A program made the position numbers and the translations under genes. The notes beneath the pieces were generated by a model. It was not told the DNA's origin. It was given only the letters and a program-made list of their open reading frames with translations, and did not search any database. A stretch of 14,453 bases of DNA from Moraxellaceae bacterium (GTDB lineage Bacteria; Pseudomonadota; Gammaproteobacteria; Pseudomonadales; Moraxellaceae): positions 1 to 14,453 of the forward strand of contig JAUXNL010000040.1 of the NCBI GenBank assembly GCA_030684415.1, written 5' to 3'. Position 1 is the stretch's first letter, and each line of letters starts with the position of its first letter. This document shows positions 6,750 through 14,165 of the stretch, piece after piece.

Positions 6750-7805
6750 TCAGCAGAAGGTGGTCGGGCCCCAGCAGTTATCAACTGGCCGCTGCTGCAA
6801 ATCGACGGGATTCACATTGACTGCCCCACCAAATAGCCCGCCAATTACATCAAGCGTACCAATACGAATCGACTGGTTTGTGGTCAGGTTAGGAATCTGA
6901 ACGTCAGGAATCGACATCCACCAGCCTTTTTCAGCAGGATTCCCCGCAAATGCCCCTGTGCTGACACGTTGCCACAGAATATTTTCCTTTTGCACGCCCA
7001 AATAGAAGTCTTTAGTCGGCGAACCATTCGCCTCACTTACCTGAATATTATGAATGGATCGTAAAGGCTGATTATTAAGATTCGTATTGTTCAGTGTTAG
7101 CCCGATAGCCACCGCGCTCATTCCAGTCAACGAGGCCGTCTGTGCACGCCGCAGCACTAGATTCTGCTGATGCGAAGCAATAGTTGCTGTTGTGGGGCCA
7201 ATAACACAACAAATTCCAACAGAGGTAACGCCAACATTCGTTAACGTGGCATTAGTGACACGCACATTCATTTCCCCCGACAACCTGGTAATGCCGGTAT
7301 CATCGTTAAGATCATTGATATTGGGGTTTTCACCAACCGACATCACGCCCAAAGACTCATAAGCTCCAAAGCGCATGCCCGATACTTCCCGAGTAGCAGG
7401 ATTACCAGGATTCTTGACCGCAAACTCAAGATAAGGTCGGCGCAGCATGAAGTCTCGGCCTGGTCCTGAATCGGCCGCACTGGTCGCGCCAACACCCGTA
7501 AGCCTGAGATTGCTGATATCGATATCGCAAACCCCTGTGCCCCCAGCACCATCGCAGCCCAAGGCCAAGCGTTTTATATTCGTGTTCAAATCCAACTGCG
7601 CATCAACCGCCAAGCGATAAAATCCAAACCCGGCATTTGCAGCATAACTGGCCACAAACAAAGACTGGCCATGCATGTCAGACAGCTCGCTGTCATCAAT
7701 CTCTTCCAGCGCATAACTGGGCAGTGACCACAGGCTCACCAGAGTGAGTACCAGAAGGCGCATGAGAGATAAAACCCCGCAACCAGAACTGAGGGATGTC
7801 AGCAT
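6750..7805 (-). CDS. Sec-exported protein, DUF6160/FilA-like cluster, gene 3
   Basis: A 351-residue protein from the ATG at 7805, or 337 from the ATG at 7763. A hydrophobic signal (MRLLVLTLVSLWSLPSYA from the second ATG) precedes LEEIDDSELSDMHGQSL, the shared post-signal motif. The body is beta-rich with stretches such as LRRPYLEFAVKNPG and GWWMSIPDVQIPNLTTNQS. Cysteines include GCDGAGGTGVC, an adjacent CC pair, and a final CWGPTTFC in which the last residue is Cys. No catalytic motif, lipobox or anchor was found. The ATG at 7805 overlaps the previous stop by 7 bases and has GGGAG 10 bases upstream, favouring translational coupling; the ATG at 7763 gives a more typical signal peptide but a poor ribosome site. 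Two hand-counted lines inside the gene are only 37% and 40% GC, lower than lines in ppsA or prpF. Function unknown. Confidence 0.72.
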   Translation of the reverse strand: MLTSLSSGCGVLSLMRLLVLTLVSLWSLPSYALEEIDDSELSDMHGQSLFVASYAANAGFGFYRLAVDAQLDLNTNIKRLALGCDGAGGTGVCDIDISNLRLTGVGATSAADSGPGRDFMLRRPYLEFAVKNPGNPATREVSGMRFGAYESLGVMSVGENPNINDLNDDTGITRLSGEMNVRVTNATLTNVGVTSVGICCVIGPTTATIASHQQNLVLRRAQTASLTGMSAVAIGLTLNNTNLNNQPLRSIHNIQVSEANGSPTKDFYLGVQKENILWQRVSTGAFAGNPAEKGWWMSIPDVQIPNLTTNQSIRIGTLDVIGGLFGGAVNVNPVDLQQRPVDNCWGPTTFC

Positions 7806-8440
7806 GACGGATGATCTCCCAAACAAGAAAATATTTTAACAGTGCCATCAATTCGGATATTGGCCACATTTGCAGGCCCGTTTACCTGCAACGCCATAAA
7901 GCCAGTGTTTCTGCCCGCCGGAATCGCAGCGCCAGTCGGCTCGGTCACGGCATCAGCCTCGTAACCCCTTCGCGCAGCGGTATCCTGCTCAAACGCAATA
8001 TTGTCGATGACCAGGTTTTTGAGCTGTATTTTGGTATTTGAAGCCGGATCTGCCGCCGCACTGCCAAAACCGATAACCGCTGCAGGAATCGTTTTGGACG
8101 CACTGGCATCAGTCGTATACGTCACACTACTGGCATCAACGGTCAAATACGGTATTTTCAGAGCAAACGATATTCCCTTCAGCACCAGCCACTTCTGGTT
8201 AACATCCTGCGTGCCTCTATTTGAAAAATTCCATGCCATCCGGCACTCACGATAAGTGGCAAGCGCCGTGCACAGGGGTAACACGGCGCCTGTGTCTGTC
8301 GCATTCAGACGCCAATCCAGACCAACAGCAACCCCATCCTGCGCGACAATCGTTGACAGCTCATCCGCATCAAGCGGAAAAAGCGCCGCCTGAGACTGGA
8401 GCGCAAACATCGAAAGAGCAAAAAAGATAATTTTTTTCAT
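7799..8440 (-). CDS. Small Sec-exported protein, DUF6160/FilA-like cluster, gene 2
   Basis: A 213-residue protein. The signal peptide MKKIIFFALSMFALQSQA (cut after residue 18) is textbook: two lysines, a hydrophobic core and a small residue at the cut. It is followed by ALFPLDADELSTIVAQDGV, the shared motif. The mature protein has CTALATYREC (a C-x8-C pair) and ends in FSCLGDHPSC, with Cys as the last residue; it is otherwise beta-rich without a known motif. The start lies one base after the stop of gene 1 (TGA-C-ATG) and has only a weak GGG upstream, so translation probably depends on ribosomes finishing gene 1. Its own stop overlaps the start of gene 3. The protein should be periplasmic or exported further. 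Function unknown; the assignment to the FilA-like group rests on the motif and on its neighbours. Confidence 0.75.
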   Translation of the reverse strand: MKKIIFFALSMFALQSQAALFPLDADELSTIVAQDGVAVGLDWRLNATDTGAVLPLCTALATYRECRMAWNFSNRGTQDVNQKWLVLKGISFALKIPYLTVDASSVTYTTDASASKTIPAAVIGFGSAAADPASNTKIQLKNLVIDNIAFEQDTAARRGYEADAVTEPTGAAIPAGRNTGFMALQVNGPANVANIRIDGTVKIFSCLGDHPSC

Positions 8441-8441
8441 G

Positions 8442-9740
8442 TCATAAACCCAAAGTCGTGATTTTCAGGTTCTGAAAAAATATGCCTTCAATGGCAACAC
8501 TACCCGGTGTACCGACAGCCCCTCTGCTGCCAACAACAGTGGTTCCTCCTGAATTCCTGAACTCCATTCGCCCCATGCGAACCTCACCATGCGTAGCATG
8601 CGTGCAATCTATCGTTGAATTGGTGCAAAGCTTGCTGGCGCTTCCAAGACCCACCCCATGTGTTGCACAAGCGCCTCCATTATTGGCTCCATAATTGCAA
8701 TAGGCATAGCCGTATACATTGGCCTGATTAGGAATACGCACCAACTGGATCACCAGATTGCCAGCGGCATCACTATCAAAAATCAAGGGCTGATAATGGG
8801 CATGCCCAACAGGCATATTGATATCGAGATCCGTTACCCAAACACCTTCATTGGCATTAAAGGTAAGATCGGCTGTTTCAGGGAGGTTTGCCGTGCCATT
8901 TGACCCTCCGACACCAAACCTGAGAACACCGGTAGGGGCACTATTCAATCGATTGAGCCATACCGCTCCGAATGTCCCCACATCGTCGACCACAGCGCCA
9001 CCAGAGGCAACCGGAAGATATTCGACACCCGCGTTGCCCATATACTTTCCATAATCGACCGTGCTTTGGAAAATACTGTACTGGCTACCATGAAAAGAAA
9101 GGCCATCCCATACAGAAATGCTCTGCAATCGGGCATTGGCATTGACGAGTGCACTACTTGGTCCGAAGCCACCAGCAAGCCCGCCACACAGGGCGGTTGA
9201 GCCGTAAGTCGGTGTGCCGGCCGCACAGATGGCGATATCCCCAAAGAATGCATATTTGAGGTTCATAACAGACGCGCTGGCGAAGTCAGCTGCCGCCCTG
9301 TAGGCGGGTGCCCGATATTGCAATATCGGGTGCCCTTCATTAAGGCCGTTATACTTGAAGAAGGTGGGGGTTGTTGCCAAAAATACCCACGGATTGCTGG
9401 CCGTCCCCCAACTGGAAATGCTTGTTGGGCTCACCCGTTGATTTTTATCACCATTGGCGCCAGAAAAAGCGAACCCGTACCAAAACAAATCTACCGAGTT
9501 GCCAAAACCACCCGCTACGCCACTGCCTGCTGCCGGCGCGCCGCGCGGCATCTGCCGTATATAGGCAGTAGGATCAAAAACGACACGAAAATTCTCGGGG
9601 AGCAGCGCAACGCCCTCGCCCGTAAAGTCACCAAGCTCGGACTCCTCGATCTCCGTCATAGCAGACGCAGCACCGGCTGCTGCCGTCAAAGCAAGCGCCA
9701 GTGATAAAAAGCGAAGGGAATCTAGGGGGCGGAACATCAT
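8442..9740 (-). CDS. FilA-like / DUF6160-type Sec-exported protein, gene 1 of the cluster
   Basis: A 432-residue protein and the first gene of the four-gene unit. The signal peptide covers residues 1-27, with a likely cut at ASA|MTE. It is followed by TEIEESELGDFTGEGVALLPENF (29-51). The GEG-x-A-LLPENF form is the N-terminal signature I associate with proteins annotated as putative pilus assembly protein FilA in Acinetobacter and as DUF6160 proteins in related genera. Further on come EGVWVTDLDINMPVGHAHYQ, six cysteines (CAAGTPTYGSTALC and four between CNYGANNGGAC and DCTHA) and a C-terminal GIFFQNLKITTLGL. The ATG at 9740 has GGAG 7 bases upstream; a second ATG follows directly. The pilus label is a database naming habit rather than tested function, and no usher, chaperone or pilin is present here. 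Exported envelope protein is a firm inference; FilA homology is moderate. Confidence 0.75.
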   Translation of the reverse strand: MMFRPLDSLRFLSLALALTAAAGAASAMTEIEESELGDFTGEGVALLPENFRVVFDPTAYIRQMPRGAPAAGSGVAGGFGNSVDLFWYGFAFSGANGDKNQRVSPTSISSWGTASNPWVFLATTPTFFKYNGLNEGHPILQYRAPAYRAAADFASASVMNLKYAFFGDIAICAAGTPTYGSTALCGGLAGGFGPSSALVNANARLQSISVWDGLSFHGSQYSIFQSTVDYGKYMGNAGVEYLPVASGGAVVDDVGTFGAVWLNRLNSAPTGVLRFGVGGSNGTANLPETADLTFNANEGVWVTDLDINMPVGHAHYQPLIFDSDAAGNLVIQLVRIPNQANVYGYAYCNYGANNGGACATHGVGLGSASKLCTNSTIDCTHATHGEVRMGRMEFRNSGGTTVVGSRGAVGTPGSVAIEGIFFQNLKITTLGL

Positions 9741-9811
9741 TGTTTCACTCCAAAGCCACGCGAGGTGACGGCTTTTGGTGCTGGTTTCTTGTTATTGACA
9801 GCATCGAATCG

Positions 9812-9842
9812 ACCACTGTCATTTCGCGCCCACAACAGTGGT
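9812..9842. promoter_or_regulatory. Inverted repeat upstream of the secreted-protein operon
   Basis: ACCACTGT (9812-9819) and ACAGTGGT (9835-9842) are perfect inverted copies with a 15-bp spacer, so the half-site centres are 23 bp apart, close to two helical turns. It starts 72 bp upstream of the first ATG of the operon. It may bind a dimeric regulator or form a leader-RNA hairpin; no known operator matches. Confidence 0.4.
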
Positions 9843-9902
9843 AACACGACATATTTCTTCTCTTGCTTCCTTCATATAGAGACCATCATCAATACTCAAG
9901 CC

Positions 9903-9929
9903 AAAAAAATGACCGCAAGGTCACTGCCG
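9903..9929 (-). promoter_or_regulatory. Small terminator-like hairpin overlapping a sigma-54-like -24/-12 match
   Basis: On the minus strand TGACC-TTGC-GGTCA is followed by TTTTTTT, a compact terminator-like hairpin (9903-9923). The same bases contain CGGCAG-N5-TTGCGG (9913-9929), with GG and GC ten bases apart as in sigma-54 promoters (consensus TGGCAC-N5-TTGC). Only one reading is likely true. A second prp terminator, an attenuator of the secreted-protein operon, or its promoter are all possible. Confidence 0.25.
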
Positions 9930-10018
9930 GCACGCGAAACGGCCTCTCCGGGAAAAATGAATGCAATACTTGAGTTTATTCAGATAAAAATGATCTTAAT
10001 ACTGCTTTTGCATGCAAA

Positions 10019-10048
10019 AAATAAGACGACCAATTGGTCGTCTTATTT
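10019..10048 (-). terminator. prp operon terminator downstream of prpF
   Basis: AAATAAGACGACC (10019-10031) pairs perfectly with GGTCGTCTTATTT (10036-10048) around an AATT loop, a 13-bp stem. On the minus strand the stem runs into TTATTTTTTG, giving a U-tract. It lies 84 bp beyond the prpF stop and closes the propionate operon. The plus-strand reading has TTATTT as a weaker tail. Confidence 0.85.
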
Positions 10049-10132
10049 ACACATCAGGAATTGAAACAAAAATCACACATGCGCTCTGTCTGAGCGAATG
10101 GTCAATAAGCACACATCATATGACATGAACAT

Positions 10133-11320
10133 TCAGATGGAGTCGCCCGGTATCCGGACCCAGCCCTCCATCAATACTCGCGCACTGCGACTCATGATGG
10201 CCTTGGTGACCGTCCACTCATCATTGATGCGCTTGGCCTGGGCCCCCACCCGCAAAGTACCGGAGGGATGGCCAAACCGGACTGACTCCCGCTCTCCTCC
10301 ACCGGCGGCCAAATTCACCAAAGTGCCCGGCACGGCAGCGGCGGTACCAATCGCCACGGCAGCGGTGCCCATCATGGCGTGATGGAGCTTGCCCATGGAC
10401 AAGGCGCGCACCAACAGATCAACGTCAGCAGCGGCGACGGTCTTGCCGCTAGACGACACATAGTCAGTTGGTTTGGCGACGAAAGCGATCTTGGGCGTGT
10501 GCTGACGGGTGGCCGCCTCCTCAGGCATCTTGATCAGCCCCATGCGCAATGCGCCGGCCACACGAATCGCTTCGAACCTGGCCAGTGCCGCGGAATCACT
10601 GTTGATGGCCTCGCGCAGCTCGGTGCCGGTGTAGCCGATATCTTCGGCGTTCACGAAAACGGTCGGGATGCCGGCGGTAATCATCGTCGCCTTCAAGATG
10701 CCGATGCCCGGAACTTCCAGGTCGTCCACCAGGTTACCGGTGGGGAACATGGAGCCACTGCCCTCGCCCTCATCTGACGGATCGATGAACTCCAGCACAA
10801 TCTCGGCCGCCGGAAACGTGACGCCATCCAGCTCGAAATCACCGGTCTCCTGCACCTGACGATTGGTCACCGGCACATGGGCGATGATGGTTTTTTTGAT
10901 ATTGGCCTGCCAGATGCGCACGACGCAGATGCCATTGTCAGGAATGCGCGACGGATCCACGAGGCCGGCGTGCAGCGCAAAAGCGCCGGCGGCCGTCGAG
11001 AGATTGCCGCAGTTGCCACTCCAGTCGACAAAGGCTTTGTCGATGGACACCTGGCCATAGAGGTAATCCACATCGTGATCCGGCCGTGAGCTCTTCGACA
11101 GGATCACGCACTTGCTGGTACTGGAGGTCGCCCCACCCATACCATCGATGTGAGCGGAATACGGATCGGGGCTACCTATCACGCGCATGAACAACTTGTC
11201 GCGCGCCGCACCTGGCACCTGGCAGTTTGCAGGCAAATCCTGCAACCGGAAAAATACGCCCTTGCTGGTGCCGCCACGCATATACGTGGCAGGGACTTTG
11301 ATTTGGGGCAGATGCGCCAT
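10133..11320 (-). CDS. prpF: 2-methylaconitate cis-trans isomerase PrpF
   Basis: A 395-residue protein of the PrpF family, which has the diaminopimelate epimerase-like double-barrel fold. In the AcnD version of the 2-methylcitrate cycle it converts the 2-methylaconitate isomer released by AcnD into cis-2-methylaconitate, which an aconitase then hydrates to 2-methylisocitrate. Visible motifs: PATYMRGGTSKGVFF (10-24), IDGMGGATSSTSK (58-70) and WSGNCGNLSTAAGAF (100-114). Lys70 and Cys104 line up with the active-site Lys and Cys reported for Shewanella PrpF at 73 and 107. Later come MFPTGN, GIPTVFV and GKLHHAMMGTAAVA. The length is normal. The ATG has AAGGAG 7 bases upstream. It follows acnD by 102 bp in the same direction and is the last gene before the terminator; there is no prpD after it in this window. 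Confidence 0.97.
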   Translation of the reverse strand: MAHLPQIKVPATYMRGGTSKGVFFRLQDLPANCQVPGAARDKLFMRVIGSPDPYSAHIDGMGGATSSTSKCVILSKSSRPDHDVDYLYGQVSIDKAFVDWSGNCGNLSTAAGAFALHAGLVDPSRIPDNGICVVRIWQANIKKTIIAHVPVTNRQVQETGDFELDGVTFPAAEIVLEFIDPSDEGEGSGSMFPTGNLVDDLEVPGIGILKATMITAGIPTVFVNAEDIGYTGTELREAINSDSAALARFEAIRVAGALRMGLIKMPEEAATRQHTPKIAFVAKPTDYVSSSGKTVAAADVDLLVRALSMGKLHHAMMGTAAVAIGTAAAVPGTLVNLAAGGGERESVRFGHPSGTLRVGAQAKRINDEWTVTKAIMSRSARVLMEGWVRIPGDSI

Positions 11321-11362
11321 GCTGATACTCCTTCAACGAATTTGATGCCGCCCTTTAGGCAA

Positions 11363-11392
11363 CGACCCGGCACGGAGCACCGGACCGGGTCG
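11363..11392. other. Intercistronic hairpin between acnD and prpF
   Basis: CGACCCGG (11363-11370) and CCGGGTCG (11385-11392) form a perfect 8-bp G/C-rich stem with a 14-base loop in the acnD-prpF gap. No T-run follows on the minus strand, so it is unlikely to terminate. It could shield the upstream mRNA from exonuclease or mark a processing site. Its function is inferred only from position. Confidence 0.4.
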
Positions 11393-11422
11393 ATGGATGC
11401 TGCTCAAACACACCGCCAGCCA

Positions 11423-14026
11423 TCAGGCACTGGTAGCCTCCAGAAAGTCCTTGGCGAAGCGCTGCAACACACCACCGGCTTCATAAACCGACACTTCCTC
11501 AGACGAATCCAGACGGCAGGTCACCGGCACTTCGACGGTCTCACCAGTTCGGCGGTGAATGACCAGTGTCAGTGTCGCACGCGGCGTAATGGCGCCTGTG
11601 ACGTCATACGTTTCCGTGCCATCAATGCCTAAGGTCTTGCGCGTGACGCCCGGCTTGAACTCCAAGGGCATCACACCCATGCCAATCAGGTTGGTGCGAT
11701 GAATACGCTCGAAGCCTTCGGCCACAATCGCTTCCACACCTGCCAGACGCACGCCTTTGGCTGCCCAATCACGCGACGAGCCCTGACCGTAGTCAGCACC
11801 CGCAATGATGATGAGAGGCTGCTTGCGATCCATATAGGTTTCAATCGCTTCCCACATGCGCATGACCTTGCCTTCCGGCTCCACGCGCGCGAGCGAACCC
11901 TTCTTGACCTGACCATCCACCACGGCCATCTCGTTGACCAACTGCGGGTTGGCAAACGTTGCACGCTGCGCCGTCAGATGATCGCCCCGATGCGTGGCAT
12001 AGGAATTGAAGTCCTCTTCCGGCAGCCCCATCTTGTGCAGATATTCACCCGCCGCCGAGTCCATCATGATGGCGTTGGACGGCGACAAATGATCAGTGGT
12101 GATGTTGTCCGGCAGCACCGCCAACGCACGCATGCCTTTCATCGTGCGCTCGCCTGCCAGCGCGCCTTCCCAATATGGCGGACGACGAATGTACGTAGAC
12201 ATCGGGCGCCAGTCATACAACGGGCTCACCTTCTCACCTGCTTCGCCACTGTGCTCAAACATCGGGATGTAAACCGCACGGAACTGTTCCGGCTTCACAC
12301 TGCGCGCCACAATCGCATCAATTTCTTCATCTGACGGCCAGATATCTTTCAAGCGGATTTCTTTTCCATCGACCACCGTCAGCACATCCTTCTCGATATC
12401 GAAGCGGATGGTGCCGGCAATCGCATAAGCCACGACAAGCGGAGGTGATGCCAGGAAAGCCTGCTTTGCATAGGGATGGATACGCCCATCGAAATTGCGG
12501 TTACCTGAAAGAACGGCCGTCGCATACAGGTCGCGATCAATGATTTCTTGCTGGATCTTCGGATCCAGTGCACCGGACATACCGTTACAGGATGTGCAGG
12601 CATAGGCCACGATGCCAAAGCCCAAGGCTTCAAGGTCATCCATCAACCCGGCTTCTTCCAGATACAGCTTTACCGTTTTGGAGCCAGGAGCCAGTGAAGA
12701 CTTCACCCAAGGCTTGCGCACAAGGCCAAGCTTGCGCGCATTGCGGGCCAGCAAACCGGCCGCGATGACGTTGCGTGGATTGGAGGTATTAGTGCAGCTG
12801 GTAATGGCCGCGATGATTACGGCACCATCAGGCATCAGGCCTTGCGCCTCTTCCGCACGGGCCTTGTCCAGATCAACCGCAATGCCACGTGCCGCAAGAT
12901 CAGAAGTCGGCAGGCGTTTGTGCGGATTGGACGGGCCGGCCATATTGCGCACGACAGACGACAAATCAAACGTCAGCACACGCTCGTACTCCGCCGTCTT
13001 CAGGGCATCAGACCACAAGCCAGCTTCCTTCGCATAGGTTTCCACCAGCGCGACCTGCTCATCCGAGCGGCCGGTCAGGCGCAGATAAATAAGTGTTTGT
13101 TCGTCGATAGAGAACATGGCGGCTGTCGCGCCATATTCCGGTGCCATATTGGAAATGGTGGCACGGTCACCGATGGTAAGGCTCGAGGCGCCTTCACCAT
13201 AAAACTCGAGATACGCACCCACCACCTTTTCTTTACGCAAGAATTCGGTCAATGCCAGAACGATGTCTGTGGCCGTAATGCCGGGCTGACGCTTGCCAGA
13301 AAGTTCTACACCAACAATATCCGGCAAACGCATCCAGGATGCGCGACCGAGCATGACATTTTCAGCCTCCAGACCGCCTACACCAACGGCAATCACACCG
13401 AGCGCATCCACATGGGGTGTGTGCGAATCCGTACCGACACAGGTATCCGGAAACGCCAACCCATTCTGGTTGTGAATCACCGGCGACATTTTTTCCAGAT
13501 TGATCTTGTGCATGATGCCGTTGCCGGCCGGAATCACATCGACATTATCGAAGGCCAGCTTGGTCCAGTTGATGAAATGGAAGCGATCTTCGTTACGACG
13601 ATCTTCAATGTCACGATTCTTCTGGAAGGCATCCGGATCAAAACCACCGCACTCCACCGCCAGCGAATGATCGACAATCAGCTGCACCGGCACGACCGGG
13701 TTCACCTTGGCGGGATCGCCACCTTGATCGGCAATGGCATCACGCAAACCGGCGAGGTCGACCAGCGCGGTCTGCCCCAGAATGTCATGACACACGACGC
13801 GTGCCGGGAACCAGGGAAAGTCGCGCTCGCGCTTGCGCTCGATAAGCTGCACCAAGCATTCGTTAATGATGGCCGGATCGGCTTTACGCACGATGTTCTC
13901 GGCATGTACGCGAGCGGTGTACGGCAGACCCGCCCAGGCACCCGGTTTGATGGCTTCTACCGCGGCGCGCGCATCGAAATAATCGAGCGTGGTGCCGGGC
14001 AGGTTCTTGCGAAATTGGGTATTCAT
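11423..14026 (-). CDS. acnD: Fe/S-dependent 2-methylisocitrate dehydratase AcnD
   Basis: An 867-residue aconitase-superfamily enzyme, the usual AcnD length. It dehydrates 2-methylcitrate to a 2-methylaconitate isomer that needs PrpF for the next step, in cytoplasmic propionate breakdown. Domains: aconitase catalytic domains 1-3 (about 1-560) with PDTCVGTDSHTPHVDALG (193-210), ITSCTNTSNP with Cys411, and AYACTSCNG with Cys477 and Cys480; these three cysteines hold the [4Fe-4S] cluster. The C-terminal swivel domain (about 620-867) has DNITTDHLSPS (640-650) and the substrate-binding GADYGQGSSRDWAAKG (743-758). The start at 14026 gives MNTQFRKNLPGT; an in-frame start at 14077 would add 17 residues without a family match. 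GAGAGA lies about 10 bases upstream. It follows prpC by 139 bp. Linkage to prpF distinguishes it from housekeeping aconitase AcnA. Confidence 0.96.
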   Translation of the reverse strand: MNTQFRKNLPGTTLDYFDARAAVEAIKPGAWAGLPYTARVHAENIVRKADPAIINECLVQLIERKRERDFPWFPARVVCHDILGQTALVDLAGLRDAIADQGGDPAKVNPVVPVQLIVDHSLAVECGGFDPDAFQKNRDIEDRRNEDRFHFINWTKLAFDNVDVIPAGNGIMHKINLEKMSPVIHNQNGLAFPDTCVGTDSHTPHVDALGVIAVGVGGLEAENVMLGRASWMRLPDIVGVELSGKRQPGITATDIVLALTEFLRKEKVVGAYLEFYGEGASSLTIGDRATISNMAPEYGATAAMFSIDEQTLIYLRLTGRSDEQVALVETYAKEAGLWSDALKTAEYERVLTFDLSSVVRNMAGPSNPHKRLPTSDLAARGIAVDLDKARAEEAQGLMPDGAVIIAAITSCTNTSNPRNVIAAGLLARNARKLGLVRKPWVKSSLAPGSKTVKLYLEEAGLMDDLEALGFGIVAYACTSCNGMSGALDPKIQQEIIDRDLYATAVLSGNRNFDGRIHPYAKQAFLASPPLVVAYAIAGTIRFDIEKDVLTVVDGKEIRLKDIWPSDEEIDAIVARSVKPEQFRAVYIPMFEHSGEAGEKVSPLYDWRPMSTYIRRPPYWEGALAGERTMKGMRALAVLPDNITTDHLSPSNAIMMDSAAGEYLHKMGLPEEDFNSYATHRGDHLTAQRATFANPQLVNEMAVVDGQVKKGSLARVEPEGKVMRMWEAIETYMDRKQPLIIIAGADYGQGSSRDWAAKGVRLAGVEAIVAEGFERIHRTNLIGMGVMPLEFKPGVTRKTLGIDGTETYDVTGAITPRATLTLVIHRRTGETVEVPVTCRLDSSEEVSVYEAGGVLQRFAKDFLEATSA

Positions 14027-14070
14027 TTTTAACAGTCTCTCTGAGCCTAGCGGGTTGGCCTCCTCGTAGC

Positions 14071-14107
14071 GGCGCATTCATTCGCACATTACATGCAGCG
14101 ATGCGCC
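14071..14107. other. Possible hairpin between prpC and acnD
   Basis: GGCGCAT (14071-14077) and ATGCGCC (14101-14107) are perfect inverted copies with a 23-base loop in the 139-bp prpC-acnD gap. No T-run follows on the minus strand. A long loop and short stem make this weak; a role in mRNA processing is a guess. Confidence 0.25.
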
Positions 14108-14165
14108 ACCACGGGAGTAAGACCTGAAAACTCACGACGCCCCACTCATGCAGGGCGACAGTGGA

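Larger units (their letters stand above)
9741..10132. other. Intergenic region between prpF and the secreted-protein operon (392 bp)
   Basis: It holds the prp operon terminator (10019-10048) at the right and the leader and promoter region of the secreted-protein operon at the left. Other visible elements are an 8-bp inverted repeat (9812-9842), a short hairpin with a T7 tail that overlaps a sigma-54-like match (9903-9929), and a 14-base palindrome TTTTGCATGCAAAA (10006-10019) abutting the terminator. A possible weak -35/-10 pair on the minus strand (TTGAGT, 15 bp, TATATG, about 9873-9899) has poor spacing. No gene is supported here. Confidence 0.6.

Noticed and set aside
9795..9800. A perfect TTGACA -35 hexamer on the plus strand
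   Set aside because: No -10 box is found 16-18 bp downstream and no plus-strand gene follows; it points into the prp terminator.
9765..10064. A 99-codon plus-strand open frame in the gap upstream of the secreted-protein operon
   Set aside because: It starts at GTG without a ribosome site, runs through the inverted repeat and the prp terminator, and shows no protein-like pattern.
10082..10096. CGCTC/GAGCG hairpin after prpF
   Set aside because: A 5-bp stem with no T-run on either strand, unlikely to act when the 13-bp terminator follows.
12842..14032. A 396-codon open frame on the plus strand
   Set aside because: It is antisense to acnD, whose catalytic cysteines and swivel motif are intact; the plus-strand product is His/Arg-rich without recognisable features.
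14027..14077. N-terminal extension of AcnD from an upstream start at 14077
   Set aside because: The 17 added residues do not look like AcnD; the ATG at 14026 gives the typical 867-residue enzyme.
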